A DNA stretch of 64,000 nucleotides from Przewalskia tangutica (Eukaryota > Streptophyta > Magnoliopsida > Solanales > Solanaceae): assembly GCA_029844215.1 (NCBI GenBank), contig CM056726.1, positions 81,459,548-81,523,547 on the forward strand. The letters are read 5' to 3'. The notes beneath the pieces are model-generated. The model saw only the letters and a program-made list of their open reading frames with translations, made no database searches and was not told the DNA's origin. Position 1 is the first letter of the stretch. Each line of letters opens with the position of its first letter. The position numbers and the translations under genes were made by a program. Of the stretch, positions 20,034 to 33,580 are shown one piece after another.

Positions 20034-22405
20034 TGTTATACCCCGTATTTCCGCATATGTACGTAAGGGAATACGCATAAAAAGTTTGGCTTTAAAGTTA
20101 GCCTCGACGCTTTTTTTGTACACAACTCGCTTAAAGAATCGCTTTCCGACTAAACGCTTTCCACACTTTCGTAGGGAAAATTCCGCTATGCCATTTCTAA
20201 TTTTTGCGGATTTTTCCGAGAGACGAAACATTTTGACCAACGGAGGGCAACACTTGGCACCCTCCCATTAGTGGACTTGAATCGCCCATGGACGAAATTG
20301 GAGAGCCAAGGCACGCTTTTTGTGCCAGTGCACAAGTCAAGGGTTGGTAGGATATTTGTGTTTAGTTAATCCTCACCCTACACTTGCCTTGCACTTGTCT
20401 TCATCTTGGCCATTGGTGGCCAAGGCTTGAGCTATAAATACCCCTTAGAGATGAAGAGTTATTCATCCACAAAGTTATCTTCCAAGTCTAAAAATCCTCT
20501 CCTCTCCCTTAAGCTTCGTCCAACACCCCTTCCCTCCTCAGGTAGTGTGGCCGAGAGCCTACCCCCTAGCCTAGCCGAAATCTACCCCCTCCCTTGGTAG
20601 AAAAGTTACCTTCTTGTATCGTTATAATGCCCAAAATACCCTAGCCCAAATACCTTAGTACTTAGTAGAAGTCAGAAGAACTTCTAAGGTTCTTGAGCAT
20701 ACAACTTAGAGCAAAACCTTGCTCAGCGACTTTTCTAGGATATTATTGGGCTTACCGAGGTAATAATCCTAACCTCTTTTGTATTAGAGAATGCATACCG
20801 TAGAAGTATAAGAATAAGTATTAATCACTTAGAAGGGTTTAAAAGAAGAATAATCAAATCAGATTTACATAGGACTGCTTTCAAGAGACTTATATAGCTC
20901 ACCGTAGGGAAGTCTGCCCGACTTATCAGAATTATGAACCCCTGCTTAGAATGACCTTCAGAGTAGTCTTTGATATATATCTGTGACTATTATAGGCGAC
21001 TTTCGCGCGACATATTCAACTCGCGTGGTTTTCACGGTAGGTATGTGATTCTTCCTAAAACATGATATTTTACAATATATATAGTACGGTGACGCATACG
21101 TGTTAATCGATAATAACTATGGCAATGTCTTTGACTTAAGCTCGAATAATACTTACGGAATGCCTCACGCTTAAGCTCGAATAATACTTACGAATGCCTC
21201 ACCGCTTAAGCTCAATAATAAAGAATCAAAACACTTCAAAAGACTACCAATCATATTAATGTAAGAGAACTAATTGGTTTTAAAATGTAAGCTTAAGAGT
21301 TATACTAGCTTTATGGGAAGTTAAGTATAACCACTTAAGATTGATAAAAGAAACAGCTTGCCTATGTGTTTATAACAGACTTATATTGAATTGTGAAAAG
21401 AATAATAAGATGGTTTGATAAGTAGACATGATATGATGCTACGTGTGTTAGTGTCTTGTAAACGCTTGTGAAAAAGAGTATGCTTGTTGTGATTATGTTG
21501 TTTAAAGATAAGTCGTTATGTTAGTATACTATCACTCACCTCGAGATGATACCGGGGTTAAGTTGCCCTCCGACGCGGTAGACTCAAAGCGGTGCAGGAC
21601 CATGATTCGAGAATACCTCATGCGGGTCCAGGGGGCCTATGCGAGCTACGAGAGTTCCGTGTTAGTACGCTGGGTTATACCTCACGCGGTCTATGTGGCC
21701 ATACGCGACAACGAGTCCAGGGCGACGCCGAGGAGTAGCTACCTCGATGCGGGTTATACCTCACGCGCCCACGTGAGTGGCCCATGCGGACTCTGGAGTT
21801 CAGATTAGGCTTGCGACGATGATATGGCGGGTGGCCCCTGCTTCGATCATTCGCAGCCAGACAAGACCTATTACGCTACCTATTGCTCTTGTTTGTGATG
21901 TGCACTACGCGGCTTTCTCGTTGTTTCACACATAATAGTAAAATGGTTTTAAAAATGATATGTGTTCATTTAAGTACTTTACGCTTCTCATACTTAGTAC
22001 CGTTGTATCGACTCCTTCTGGGCCGCGTTCATGCCGCAGGGGCAAGCAGTGCTAGATCCGCATCCTTAGGATCTCTACGTTGGTGTCGGGAGCTCCATCT
22101 CTTACCGAGTCTCTACTTTTTGTATGATCTCCCTGATGTAGATAGTTTTGTATGCGAGGTATGGCGGGCCCCGTCCCGCCATAGTTGTATATTTCCTAGG
22201 TCTGTAGTCATGTTGTACAGTGTCGGATGTAACTGCTAAACCATGATTATATATATATATGCCGAAAGGCGATGTTTTCTCACATAAACTGTGTCTTATT
22301 TTATAAACTGTTTCATGTCTTGCTTTATATTTCCGCTGATTACTCTGATGTATGACTACTTGGGTGCCCCGGTAAGGCACCATCCACGTTCTAACGGTCG
22401 TGACA
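20034..22405 (+). repeat. Element B 3' LTR (2.37 kb)
   Basis: Begins TGTTATACCCCG and ends GTCGTGACA at 22405. It is nearly identical to 12863-15208, including the TATA box (20432-20440), donor-like GAGGTAATAATC (GT at 20760), minisatellites (about 21110-21215 and 21600-21790), hairpin (22161-22182) and terminal stem (22363-22382). Confidence 0.94.
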
Positions 22406-22559
22406 CTTCTTAGAAACATTCGTCCCGAATGTTCCTTCCCAAGACAGTTAACGGTAAGATTCTTCATAACTTAAACAGTTGCAAATGCCACACACGGCCA
22501 CAGAACAACACTTAGGCATAAACGATAATGAAGATTTACAAGTAGGAAAGTGAATTACC
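22406..22559 (-). promoter_or_regulatory. Element C PPT palindrome and 3' non-coding segment
   Basis: AACATTCG (22415-22422), TCC, CGAATGTT (22426-22433) in the minus-strand PPT region, continuing the PPT cut at 12862. The rest is AT-rich and matches the B segment 19880-20000 in reverse. Confidence 0.75.
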
Positions 22560-25500
22560 TGGAGGTGTGGGGAATAGGTGAGGATACTTCTGCCTCATGT
22601 CTTCCTCGCTTCCCATGTCATCTCTCCCCGAGCTCGTTCAGCCACAAGACTTTGACTGCCACGCCCTTGGTCCGCAGACGCCTAACTCGACGATCGATTA
22701 TCGCTATGGGAATCTCTCATACGATAACCCTCGGTCACCGACATCGTCAATCGGTGTACCCTAGATGGATCCCCGATACATCTCCTCAAAGATAGATACG
22801 TGAAACACCGGATGCACTACCTCCGACGGACGGCAGATTCAACTCGTAGGCAACCTTGCCTACCTCGCGACAATCAAACGCCCAATGTACTGGGCCGAAG
22901 TTTCTTCTTCCAATCTCATCACACCCTTCATGGGTGACACCTTCAGAAAACCCAATCATCAATCGCGAACTCCGGATGTCGACGACGATGATCCGTGATA
23001 CGACTTCGCCGACTCGAGCCATTAATAGCCGCCTGATAAGCTTCACCTTATCCATTGCCTCGTATCAAATCTGGTCCCACTAGCCGCACTCGCCCACATC
23101 GAACCAACCTATAGGCGACCGCACTTCCTCCCATACAAGGCCTCATAGGCGCCATCCGAATACCGAGTGGTAGCTATTATTGTACGCGAACTCAACTAGA
23201 GGCAAACGATCCTCCCAAACTACCCTCGGTCGATAACACAGCTCGCAGATATCCTCAAGAGTCCGATAGTGCTCGCCCGTCCCGCTGTCTGCGGATGGAA
23301 AGCGCATCGTGCTCACTCGCCCCTAAACCTCTTCGAAAGACTCCGTGTTAGCCAGAACCGGCTCCTGTCTCGATATGATCGAAATAGGGACTCCATGCAC
23401 CGACGATCTCTCGATGTAAAGTCCGCATAATCCTCACCAAAAGTCGCCCCGACGGAAGAAAGTGGGCTGATTTCACACCGCCGACGATAACCCATATAGA
23501 ATCATGTCTCCTCCGAAAGCGAGGTAATCCCGATGAAGTCCATGTTGATCACCTCCCACTTCCGTGTCGATCTCTATCGCCGCAACAAACCACCGTGCCT
23601 CGTGCTCTACCTTCACCGCCGACAACACGGGCACCGAGCTACGAACTCAAACGCCCTCTTCAAGCCATCCCACCAATACACGATCTAAGGTCGTGGTACA
23701 TCTTGGTCGACCGGATGGATAGAGTAACGCCGCTACGCAGGTGCTTCCCCAAGAACTCCGCCAAGTCCTCAAACATCCGAACACACACCGCCTCAAACCT
23801 TAGCACCCCATCGTGCTACTCAAAAGGACCCTTGCCCTCACGAAGAGTCAGATCACGATAACGCGTCGTAATCGATCCTCAAACCGGCCTCTTCACCTCC
23901 TCGACGATGGAAGACTCGGCAACCTCACGAACTCGAACCCCAGAATCAATCAAACGGACACCAAGGCTCGCTAACTGATGCAAATCACGAACCATGTCCC
24001 TCCTCTCTGGCTGCACATCTGATAGACTCCCCATCGACCTACGACTAAGAGCATCTGCCACAACATGGCTTTCCCGTGGTACAGATATCAACATCGTAAT
24101 CCTTAAGCAACTCTAACCACCGCCTCGCCGTAAGTTCACCTCCTCCGTCAAGATATACCGAGGCTCTTGTGGTCCGTAAAAATATCCACGTGAACCCCAT
24201 ACAAATAGTGCCTCCGCATCTTCAAAGCGAATCACAACCGCCAACTCCAAATCACGTGGGGTAGTTCTCTCGTGTTTCTTCAATTGCTGGACGATATGCT
24301 ATAAACTTGCCATGCTGCATCAACACATCCCAACCCGATGCCCGACGCATCACAATACACGACATAACCATCCGACCTCCGGAAGAGTAAGAACGGGGCG
24401 CCGCCTTCTTCTTCAAAGAATCGAAACCTTGCTCACAAGCATCACCCACCAAACTTGTTGCCTTCTCGAGTCACCCTAGTCAATGGTGCAGATAGAAGCA
24501 AACTTCTCCACGAACCGCCGATAATATCCTCCAAGGCCCGTAAAATCGCGAACCTCGCGGAGTAGTAGGTCTAGGCCAAGTCCTCGATCGCTTCGATCTT
24601 GGCCGATTCACTGAATGCCATCACCCGACAATATGCCCAAGAAACGCCATCAAGTCAACCAAAACTCACATTTGGAAAACTTGGCGCATAATCACTGGTC
24701 TCGAGAATCACAAGATCCTCAAATGCTCGCATGCTTCCCGCCTGAGCGAGAATAAACCAAGATATCATCAATGAACACTATCACAAACGTGTCCAAAATG
24801 GTTTGAACACTCGGTTCATCAAATCCATGAATACCACGAGCATTGGTCAACCCAAAAGACATGACCGAACTCATAATGCCCGCACGTCCGAATGCACCTA
24901 GGGACATCCACCTCTCTCGACTGCACTGATGATAGCCCGACCGTAGATCAATCTTGGAGAAACACTCGCGCTCGCAATCGTCGAACAAATCATCAATCCC
25001 GGGAAGGGTATTCGTTTAATGGTCACCTTGTTCACCGTCAGAATCAACACACATGCGCAGCCCCGCCCTTCTTCTTCACGAACAATACCGCGCCCTGCGG
25101 AGAAACACTAGGCCCGATGAAGCCCTTCTCCAAAGAAATCCCTAAGCCGATCCTTCAACTCTCTCAACTCGCAGTGCCATTCTCAGATGGCGGAATGGAA
25201 ATAGCCGAGTGTCCGCAATATGTCTATACAAAACTCAATCTCTCTCGTGAGGGATACCCGAGGTCGTCTGAAACACGCCCTGGGAACTCTCTCGACCACC
25301 GAATCGACGGAAAATCTGGTACCGCAGCCTTCAGATCAAACACCCGAACGAGATGGTAGATATACCCTTCGCACCATCTTCCTAGCCTTGAGGTAGGAAA
25401 TAAACCTACCCTGGCGATACCGTGCTCCTCCCACTCAACAACCGGCTCCTCAGAAACTGGAACTGCATTACTTTCTCTCGCAGCTACATTGGCGTAGCAA

Positions 25501-25830
25501 GAAGCTAGCCAATCCATCCCCATGATCACGCCGGTCAATCATCTCCAACTCTATCAAGTCGCCAAGGTCCGACGATCAGAATGGTCACAGACAAGCTCTA
25601 TATACCCGCCGAGCTACCACCGAATCACCCATCGCATAGCTACCTCGAAGCGGTCTATGGACTCGTGCTCTATCCCTATCCTACTAGCAACAAGGGAGAT
25701 ATATAGACAGAGTAGAACCCGGATCTATCAAGGCATAAACATCAAACCCAGAAACTGATAAGGTACCTGTGACGACATCAGGTGAGGCCTCCTGATCCTG
25801 TCGGCTGGACAAAGCATAAATGCGGTTCTG
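22560..25830 (-). pseudogene. pol: Element C pol: protease, RT, RNase H, integrase, chromodomain
   Basis: Minus-strand pol with the same domain order as B. Protease: FDVYALIDPGSTLS at about 25745-25705, with catalytic DPGST intact, and MGMDWLASCYANV at about 25520-25482. RT: FSKIDLRSGYHQ at 24962-24925 and FVIVFIDDILVYSRS at about 24795-24745. RNase H: the AS of the CDASG motif near 24355-24336 and LMQHGKFIAY at about 24320-24290. The linker to integrase reads ESHVVADALSRRSMGSL at about 24070-24020. Integrase: HHCC region at 23705-23620, core 23555-23250, C-terminal DKVKLI and GKVAYELNLP blocks between 23055 and 22840. The chromodomain, at about 22720-22560, reads RRLRTKGVAVKVLWLNEL. Frameshifts interrupt it but conservation is better than in A. 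Confidence 0.87.
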
Positions 25831-27029
25831 AGGACCGCTAGAATCGACCCGCGCCACGACTCCGCCGCGACCGGGTCCACGAGTACCTTGCCCTCCGTGG
25901 CGAGTACCGTCGGGATGAAGAAGACCGCAAAGAACTCGTAGCCGACCCTACCATCAAGATCGCCTTGGTCGGACATTTCTCGCATAGTGACCTGCCGCCA
26001 CAATCAAACAAGCTCCCGGAGCACCACAACTCCCGGCTGGATCTCGCGACGGCCACACCGGTGGGTGGTCCCGACGGCCGCACTTCGCCGCCTCGACGTC
26101 AAGTCCTCGGGGCCCTAGTTCGCTCTCGAATGTCCCGCCAGGCCGAGGACGGCAGAGTGCTCAGCCGGCCGTGGTGCACCCAGATCGCCGGCCGCCACCA
26201 CGATAGCCACCAAAAGACCGCGCCCCGGTCTTCTCACGCTGTCACAACCCGCCGATCTCTACGCCTCACATCCAAGAGCATGAGCTCGCATGCGGGTAAT
26301 GTCCATACCCACAAGAGAAACACCCGCATACGACTCGCCATATAATCATCTAGCCCGGTGACGTAGCGGTGCACCCTATCCTTCATATCTCGCTACCAAC
26401 GCCGACATATCGAGCCAATGAATCAAACTCGACATTGTACTCCCGACAAAGGCCCTCTCTCGCCTCAACAAGAAAATCTATCACCCGCGCCTCCTCATCC
26501 GCGAGGCAAGAAGTGAGTGAGGAAAGCCTCGAGAACTCATCCCAAGTAGCCGGGACGCTGCTTTCCCGGATAACTCCCATGAATCAAACCAATCGATCGC
26601 GTATCACGCACCTATGTGAACTAAATATCACGGACTCGGTCTCCGACGCCCGATCACTCGTAATCCTCAGAATGACGGATGAACTCCTCGCGATCATCCT
26701 CCCGCCACCAGAAACTCGGGCGACTACAACTCGTGAAGTTTCGTAGCCTCAAACTCTCGCCTCGTGAACCACGGTACGACCGGGCTGGATCGAATCGCCG
26801 ATCCACTGGCCCTCGTGTTCGCCACAATCCTAGCCAATAGTCAATATCTCTCAGACTCTATCTCTCCGTCCTGTGCCGCGGGGATGAGGCGCGGTATCGT
26901 AGTCTCGCTGGGATCGGGCGGCGTGAGAACTCGCCGCCTCGTATAGATCGGGCCCGAGCCTCGTGACTTTCGGTGCCATACTAGCGCCTCCTCGGCTGCT
27001 TTGCCCTTCTCGGGTTTTACGCGAGGCAT
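25831..27029 (-). pseudogene. gag: Element C gag
   Basis: The ATG at 27029 gives MPRVKPEKGKAAEEA, aligned with MPPRKAT...GKAAEGA of element I. The capsid-like core is clearest at 26580-26383: ATWDEFSRLSSLT, then CREYNVEFDSLARYVG. The CCHC knuckle is near 26040-25960 (CFDCGGRSLCEKCP with the His displaced by a frame change). The gag-protease linker with NRIYAL follows at about 25835-25800. As in the other copies the frame is broken by short indels. It lies on the opposite strand to the inserted B gag and belongs to the same family. Confidence 0.8.
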
Positions 27030-27210
27030 AATCACATAAAAGGGAATACGTTAGAGGTCCAACTTTAACACACTCTAAAGCACGATCTCGAGTAAGAAGA
27101 GTGGAAACCAATCCTAAATATCCTATAGCCTCTCGATTATTGGTGGTGCACAACACACCGATAATCAAGACTTACTAGATACGGCTCAGAGACACTTTCC
27201 GAGATTAATC

Positions 27211-27221
27211 GCTCGATACCA
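27211..27221 (-). promoter_or_regulatory. Element C primer-binding site
   Basis: GCTCGATACCA, reverse complement TGGTATCGAGC, followed by ACTTT and the LTR start TGTCACG at 27226. Confidence 0.8.
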
Positions 27222-27225
27222 CTTT

Positions 27226-29663
27226 TGTCACGACCCATTCCGGCCCGTGGATCGTGCCTTACGGGCACCCAAGTAGTCATACATCGAGTAATCGGAAATA
27301 TAAAACAAGACATGAAACAGCTTTATAAAATAAGACACGCTTTATGTGAGAAAACGCCGCTTTCGCATATATATATAAACATGGTTTAGCGCTACATCCG
27401 ATAATCGCATAACATACTACATGCACTTAAGGAAATATACAACTATGGCGGACAGGCCCCGCCATACCCTCGATCAGATAAAACTATCTACAACAGGAGA
27501 TCATACCCAAAAGTAGAGCCTCCTAAAAGATGGAGCTCCCGACACCAACGTAGATCCTAAGAATGTGGATCTAGCACTGCCGCCTCTTACCGCTGATGAA
27601 CGCAGCCCTCAAGGAGGTCAAGACAGTACTAAGTATATGAAATCAGAAATACTTAAATGAAAACATATCATTTTAAAAATCAGTTTTGCAAGTATGTATG
27701 AAACAACCATGGACCGCATAAGGCTACATCATAAACAAGAGCAACAAATAGGTAAATCAGTAATGTGTCTTTTCTAGGCCGCGAATGATCGGCAGGCCAA
27801 TTGCCCATAGTATCACCATGCAAGCCTAATCTCGACTCAGTAGTCCGCATAGGCCACTCACATAGGCCCGCATAGGTACATAACCCCGCATCGAGGGTAG
27901 CTACTCCTGCATCGCCCCGACTCGTAGTCCACATGGCCACATAGACCGCATGAGGTATAACCCCGCATCACTAACCCGAACTCCCGTAGCTCCGCATAGG
28001 TCCTCGGACTGCATGAGGTATTCTCGAATCATGGTCCTGCATCACCGAAGTCTACCCCGCGACGGAGGCAGCTTAACCCCTAATATGTCAAGAGGTGAGT
28101 GATAGTACACTAACATAATGACTTATCTTTAAACAAATGTATACAACAAGAATACTCTCTTATACAAACGTTACAAGACACTAACACACATAGCATCATA
28201 TCATGTCTACTTATCAAACCATCTTATTATTCTTTTCACAATTCAATATAAGTCTGTTATAAACACATAGGCAAACTGTTTCTTTTATCAATCTTAAGTG
28301 GTTATACTTAACTTCCCATAAAGCTAGTATAACTCTTAAGCTTCTGTTTTAAAAACCAATTAGTTCTCTTCTGTTAAAAATGATTCAGTATTCTTTTGAA
28401 ATGCTTTCAGTTCTTTATTATTCAGGCTTAAGCCGTGAGGCATTGCCGTAGTTATTATTCAGGCTTAAGCCGTGAGGCATTGCCGTAGTTATTATTCAGT
28501 TAACACATGTACGTCTACCGTACTACATATATATTGTAAAATATCATGCTTTAGGAAGAATCACATACCTTCTCAAATAAACCACCGCCAAGTTGAATAT
28601 GTCGCGCGCAGAATCAAATTTATAATAGTCGACACGCCTATCAACGCTCGCACTACTTTGTAACCAGTTCTAAACAGAGGGTTCTATATCCTACGGAAAA
28701 TTGGGCAGTACTTCCCTACCCGGTGAGCTACTCAAGTCTACTGTGAAAACAGTCCTATGTAAGTACAATTCAGTTATTCTTCTTTTAAAACCCTTCTACT
28801 GTGATAACAGTTCAATTCTATTCTGTGATATTCTTCTAAGTATTTAATACTTATTCTTATACTACTACAGTATGCATTCTCTAATTCAAAAGAGGGTTAG
28901 GATTATTTACCTCGGTAAGCCCAATAATATCCTAGATAAAGTCGCGCCTAAGCAAGGTTTAGCTCCTAAGTTGTACGCTCCGGTAGCTCCAAGAAACCTT
29001 AGAAGTTCTTCACAACTTCTACTAAGGACTAAGGGATTTGGGCTAGGGTATTTTGGGCATTATAACAATACAAGAAGGCAACTTTTCTACCAAGGAGTGG
29101 GTAGGTTTCGCTAGGCTAGGGAGGGGTTGCCTCGCCAAGCTTCAAAAGGGGGGTAGGAGGCTTTGGACGAAAAGCTTTAGAGAGAGGGGAGGGATTTTTC
29201 AAGACTTGAAATTGATTTGTGGATGAAGAACTCTTCATCTAAAGGGGTATTTATAGGTCAAGTTGGCCAACCAATGGCCAAGATTAAGCCAAGTGTTAGC
29301 AAGTGTATGGCCAAGATTAGGCAAGTGTCCTTATCCATCTACTACACAAAATATCCTACCTAATCCTTGACTTGTGCAAAGGCACAAAAACGTGCAACTC
29401 CATGTCCATTTCGCCCAACGGACGATTTCAAGTCCACCAATTGGAGGTGCCAAGTGTCGCCTCCCGCTGGTCTAAAATGTTTCGCCTCTAAAAATCCGCA
29501 AAAATACTAAATGACATAGCCGAATTTTCCTACGAAAGCCGTGGAAACGCTTTCGGAAACGATTCTTTTAGTGAGTTGTGCACAAATAAAAACGCCCAAG
29601 GCTTAAACTTTTATACAACTTTCAGACGCACGCCTTACGCATATACTCCGAAATACGGTATAA
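27226..29663 (-). repeat. Element C 5' LTR
   Basis: TGTCACGACCC at 27226 to ATACGGTATAA at 29663; the last bases of the LTR (CA) are eroded at the junction with D. It matches 10508-12855. Minus strand: TATA 29248-29256 and donor-like GAGGTAAATAATCC with GT at 28910-28909. Minisatellite about 28420-28500 and hairpin 27444-27465. Confidence 0.9.
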
Positions 29664-30199
29664 AGAAATCGGTCGATAACAAAATTTAATATGGAATGTA
29701 AATAAAGTACAAGAAATGATCATAATCAGATAAAAGAATGACAGAGCAAGTATAAAAAGTACATACCAGATCCTGCCGTGTCATTACCACTTATGAACTT
29801 AATTATATGTCATTATCTTTTCCATTCCATTAAGAGTTATAGCCATATCTTACGTACATACTTAGGAGAAGTCATTAAGTTTATTACCATCTAACTTACT
29901 TATCTTTCATAACCTAATCCGACTTCTTACGGAGGACGCCATATCGCCCGACCCAAACCGACGCGATAAAGTCACATAGTCCGCCTTAAAGGTATATCGC
30001 CTGCCCATCTCTCGTCGATAATGTCATATAGTTCGCCCGTAGGTATACCGCCCGCCCATCTTCGGTCGATAATGTCATATAGTATGCCCGTAGGTATACC
30101 GCCTACCATCTCTCGGGTCGATAATGTCATATAGTTCGCCTGAAGGTATATCGCCTGCCCATCTCTCGGTCGATAATGTCATATAGTTCGCGTGAAGGT
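29664..30199 (-). repeat. Element D 3' LTR, fragment 2
   Basis: AAAATTTAATATGGAATG and what follows match 43735-44190 of the intact D LTR. It contains the first four full units of the GTCGATAATGTCATATAG minisatellite and ends with AAGGT, the left copy of the target duplication of E. Confidence 0.9.
30195..30199. repeat. Target-site duplication of element E, left copy
   Basis: AAGGT here and at 38984-38988 directly flank TGTAACG...GTATAACA. A perfect five-base duplication fits Gypsy integration. Confidence 0.9.
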
Positions 30200-33100
30200 T
30201 GTAACGCCCAACCCGCCTGCATCGTGCCTTACCCCGCACCCTAGTGATACAACATCGAGAAAACCAAATGAAAATAAAACATGAATCATGAAACAAGAGA
30301 TATAATAAATAAACAGCAACCAAAACAGCTTGTTTCAAGATATACATAAAACCCGAATAGCTTTAATCCTTTTACAACCCCGCCACAACAAAGCATGCAC
30401 TTAAGATTTACAACAACTATGACGGACAGGCCCCGCCATACCCCGAATGTATAAGCATCTACTGCACTGTGGTAACATACCAAAAGATAAGCCTCCAAGG
30501 AACGGAGCTTTCCAATACGCCAGCGTGATCCTAAAAGCTGGATCGACACCGATGTACCTTTTACTCATGCGGATGAACGCATTTCAAGCGAGGTCAAGAT
30601 AACAGTACTAAGTATGTGAAATCACAACATCAGAATGAAATCATAATAGTCTATATAAAGCAGAGACATGTATGATGACCAAACTACAAGATATAACATA
30701 TAACCGCTATATCAAGACAGTGGACTCACGCTCCAAATTATCACTGCGTTCGTGGAATTTCTTCCTCACCGCCATAGCTTATGATATAACAATACCAAGG
30801 ATTATACATGAACACCATGTCCCACCGTGTTATAAAAACCGCAGACAAGTATAACTACCAGATCCGACCGCACTAATAATACAATGCAACCAAAACACGG
30901 CCGATACGGCAAGCGAGAGCCGACATCGGATACCAAGGCCGGTCACGCACCGACCGGCAAGTACGAGGGTGACCACCGTGACCAAGGTCAGATCACGAAA
31001 CTTCGTCACTATAATCGAACGGGCAAGTGCGAGGGTCGACTACCGATACCAAGGCCGAATCACCACGAGACTGGCAGTACGAGAGCCACCACCGGATACC
31101 CAGCCGAACAAGAAGAAACCTCAACTACCAACCGCCTCTATCGAGACGCCAGAATACGTAAACACCACACTTGCACAACAAAGGCTATCATCACAAGCAT
31201 AGGCAAGTTTCACAACAACAAGCATAGGAATGTTTCACCACAACAAGCATAGGCAAGTTTCACATCACTCAAAGTACCTTCATTTTATGCCAAAGTCCGG
31301 GTTTCAACCCTAAAGTACTACGTACGTTAAATTCTTTAAAAGAGATCCATTACTTATCAAAGTCACCCGATACCCGTAGTATTAGAATGACCAACCCACA
31401 TTCCTTTTCAAAATCAAGTAACAACATTCTTTCCTAAGTTCCAGTTTGCCTAGTTTCAATTACTCAAGCTTCTCATTTTCAAATGGTTTCATAGTTCATA
31501 AACTTAATCACTTGGTTCCGTTTTAGAACAATTGAGTAATATAAGTCTCACGTGAGAGTAGGTTATTCTTGTTTACAACATTCTTATTACAGCAGCCATG
31601 ATCTAGAAAATGTAATATCATTTTGTCTCATCTTAGTTTCTATGCAGATGGAGGTTTCTACTGGTTTTAATACAATTCATCATTATTCAATACATTTTCC
31701 TTTATTAACGCTGCAGTGGTCTGTCGATACACATTCTGATTTCCGATCAGTAAAACATTATCCTTTAAATAAAACCAAGTACTCATTACTCACGAATGAG
31801 GTTTCACACAAACATCCACATTAAAACAAATAAGTTAAGTCTCTTATCTTATAAGATTAAGTCTCTTAACTTCTAACATCAGTAAACCATTTTCTTTACC
31901 TTTCTTAAGACATTATACCTAACTCCCCATCAAGCTAGTATAACTCTTTTTAAAACCTTTAAAACCAAGTGTTACTCTCCCTTCAAAACGATTTAGAAAT
32001 CTTTGAAATACATCAAGTTCTTTATTATAACTAGCCAGTTATAATTCACATCAGTTACCTTTTAAAACCACAAAGTATTTTCTTACCTACATAAAGCTGT
32101 TATAACCAACTTCCCATAAAGCCGTTATAACACTTTATGTTTTAAGAACAATCAAACACAGTTAACACATGTACGTCTACCGTACTACATAGTTCACACA
32201 TATCATGCTAGAAGAGATAGGAAGAGGTTCACATACCTCGCGACGATTTAACGACAATAAGCAAAATGCTCCAAGTACTACAACCTTGCTAGCCCTTTCC
32301 ACTCCTCGAGTAGAATACGCTACTCTTAGTACTTTCACCTATAAAGGCCACAAACGTCTATTAAATCTTAAACACACGCTCCCTCTTTCTACGTAAAATT
32401 CGCAAGACCTCCCGCAACAACAGAAATCTCCTCCTTCATCGAGGTCGGCTACCAAGCCAACCAGTGGGTTAACACGCCTAACCGACGCTGCATAATTCTA
32501 CTACACAAGAATGCTACATAAGTCTATCAGAATACAACCCTAGGTAATTACAGCTTCTTCTCTTTATTATCCTTCTATGATTCTGCTCAATTCTTCATTC
32601 TTCAAAGCTTAAGTCAAAAGACATTGCCATAATACTAAGTTCGTTCTATATATAGTATACAACACTATATATTCAACACTTATGTAATTTCCAATTACAA
32701 TAGGGACAAGATATTTACCTCGATAAGCCCAAAATTATCCGAGTTTAAAGTCGCTCCGAGCAAGGTTTAGCTCCTCCTCCGAGTGCTCCAATCCGCCCAA
32801 ACAACCCTGAAGTTCTACGCAACTTCTACTCCATACTTCAACAACGGGTGAAGATTTTCCTTAGGGTTTCGTGTAGAGGCTAAGGAAAGTATAATCGTAT
32901 TTTCCGGTTTTTCAGACAAAGGGTACTTTGGAAAGTACTACAAGGTATTTGGGCTAAAGTATTTTGGACATTATAACAATACTTAGAGAGTATTTCTATA
33001 CCACAACAAAGGGTATTATACTAAAACAACTAGGCAGTGGGTACCCCACGGCCAAGGCACCACAAAGGGGGAAAGCTTTGCAAAGGGGAAAGGGGTGTGG

Positions 33101-33580
33101 TGGACGAATTTCACAAGGGAGGAGGAAGAGAACTTCAAGACTTAGGCAATTTGTGGATGAAGAAAGTCTTCACAAAGGAGCTATTTATAGCAAGCAAAGG
33201 CCAACCAACGGCCAAGATCCATCCATGTGTTAGGCAAGTGTAAGGCCAAGATCAAGCCAAGTGCACCCACAAAACACTCCACAAAACACTCCACAAAACA
33301 AGCCACAAAACAAGGCACAAAAGAGGGACCAATCGCCAGGCCAAGCCTCCTTTGCCGCCCAACGAGGTGACAAGTGTCACCTCCCGTTGGTCCAAAAATG
33401 TTCCGCCGCCTAAAAATCCGCAAAATACTAAATGACATAGCCGAATTTTTCCAACGTAGTCGTGGAAACGCTTCGCCGTAAAACGACTTATTCGCACTTG
33501 TTCCCAAATTTCAACCAAAGCCAATTTAAGGCAAAATTTAATACGACGCCTCACGCATATACTGGAAATACGGTATAACA
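30200..33580 (-). repeat. Element E 3' LTR (3.38 kb)
   Basis: TGTAACGCCC to CGGTATAACA. Minus-strand TATA CTATAAATAG at 33190-33181 and donor-like CGAGGTAAATATC with GT at 32718-32717. It contains a roughly 60-bp imperfect array at 30893-31100, a short CAACAAGCATAGGCAAGTTT array at 31188-31265, and the hairpin at 30419-30440. It is close to 35574-38983 throughout. Confidence 0.93.
30893..31265 (-). repeat. Minisatellites in E 3' LTR
   Basis: Imperfect units around GGGCAAGT(A/G)CGAGGG with CGAxYACCG and CCAAGGCCG, about 60 bp apart (30893-31100). Then three units of CAACAAGCATAGGCAAGTTT (31188-31265). The E 5' LTR repeats both at 36250-36640. Element I has the second array reversed at about 60565-60650. 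Confidence 0.75.

Larger units (their letters stand above)
12863..22405 (+). mobile_element. Element B: full-length Tekay-type chromovirus (LTR, gag, pol, chromodomain)
   Basis: Plus-strand element of 9.54 kb with LTRs at 12863-15208 and 20034-22405, PBS at 15213, gag from 15410, pol to about 19890 and PPT at 20021-20033. It is inserted in opposite orientation in the PPT of element C, a member of the same family. Flanks are CTCCC on the left and CTTCT on the right, so a five-base duplication is possible but not clean. Innermost element of the G > D > C > B nest. Confidence 0.93.
10508..29663 (-). mobile_element. Element C: full-length Tekay-type chromovirus, B family, interrupted by B
   Basis: Minus-strand element with 3' LTR 10508-12855, PPT remnant 12856-12862, interior 22406-27225 and 5' LTR 27226-29663. 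Element B separates the PPT remnant from the rest. C is itself inserted in the 3' LTR of D, which resumes at 29664. The junction bases are eroded and I could not identify a clear target duplication. The interior carries gag and pol in the usual order with a chromodomain at the end of integrase. Confidence 0.9.
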
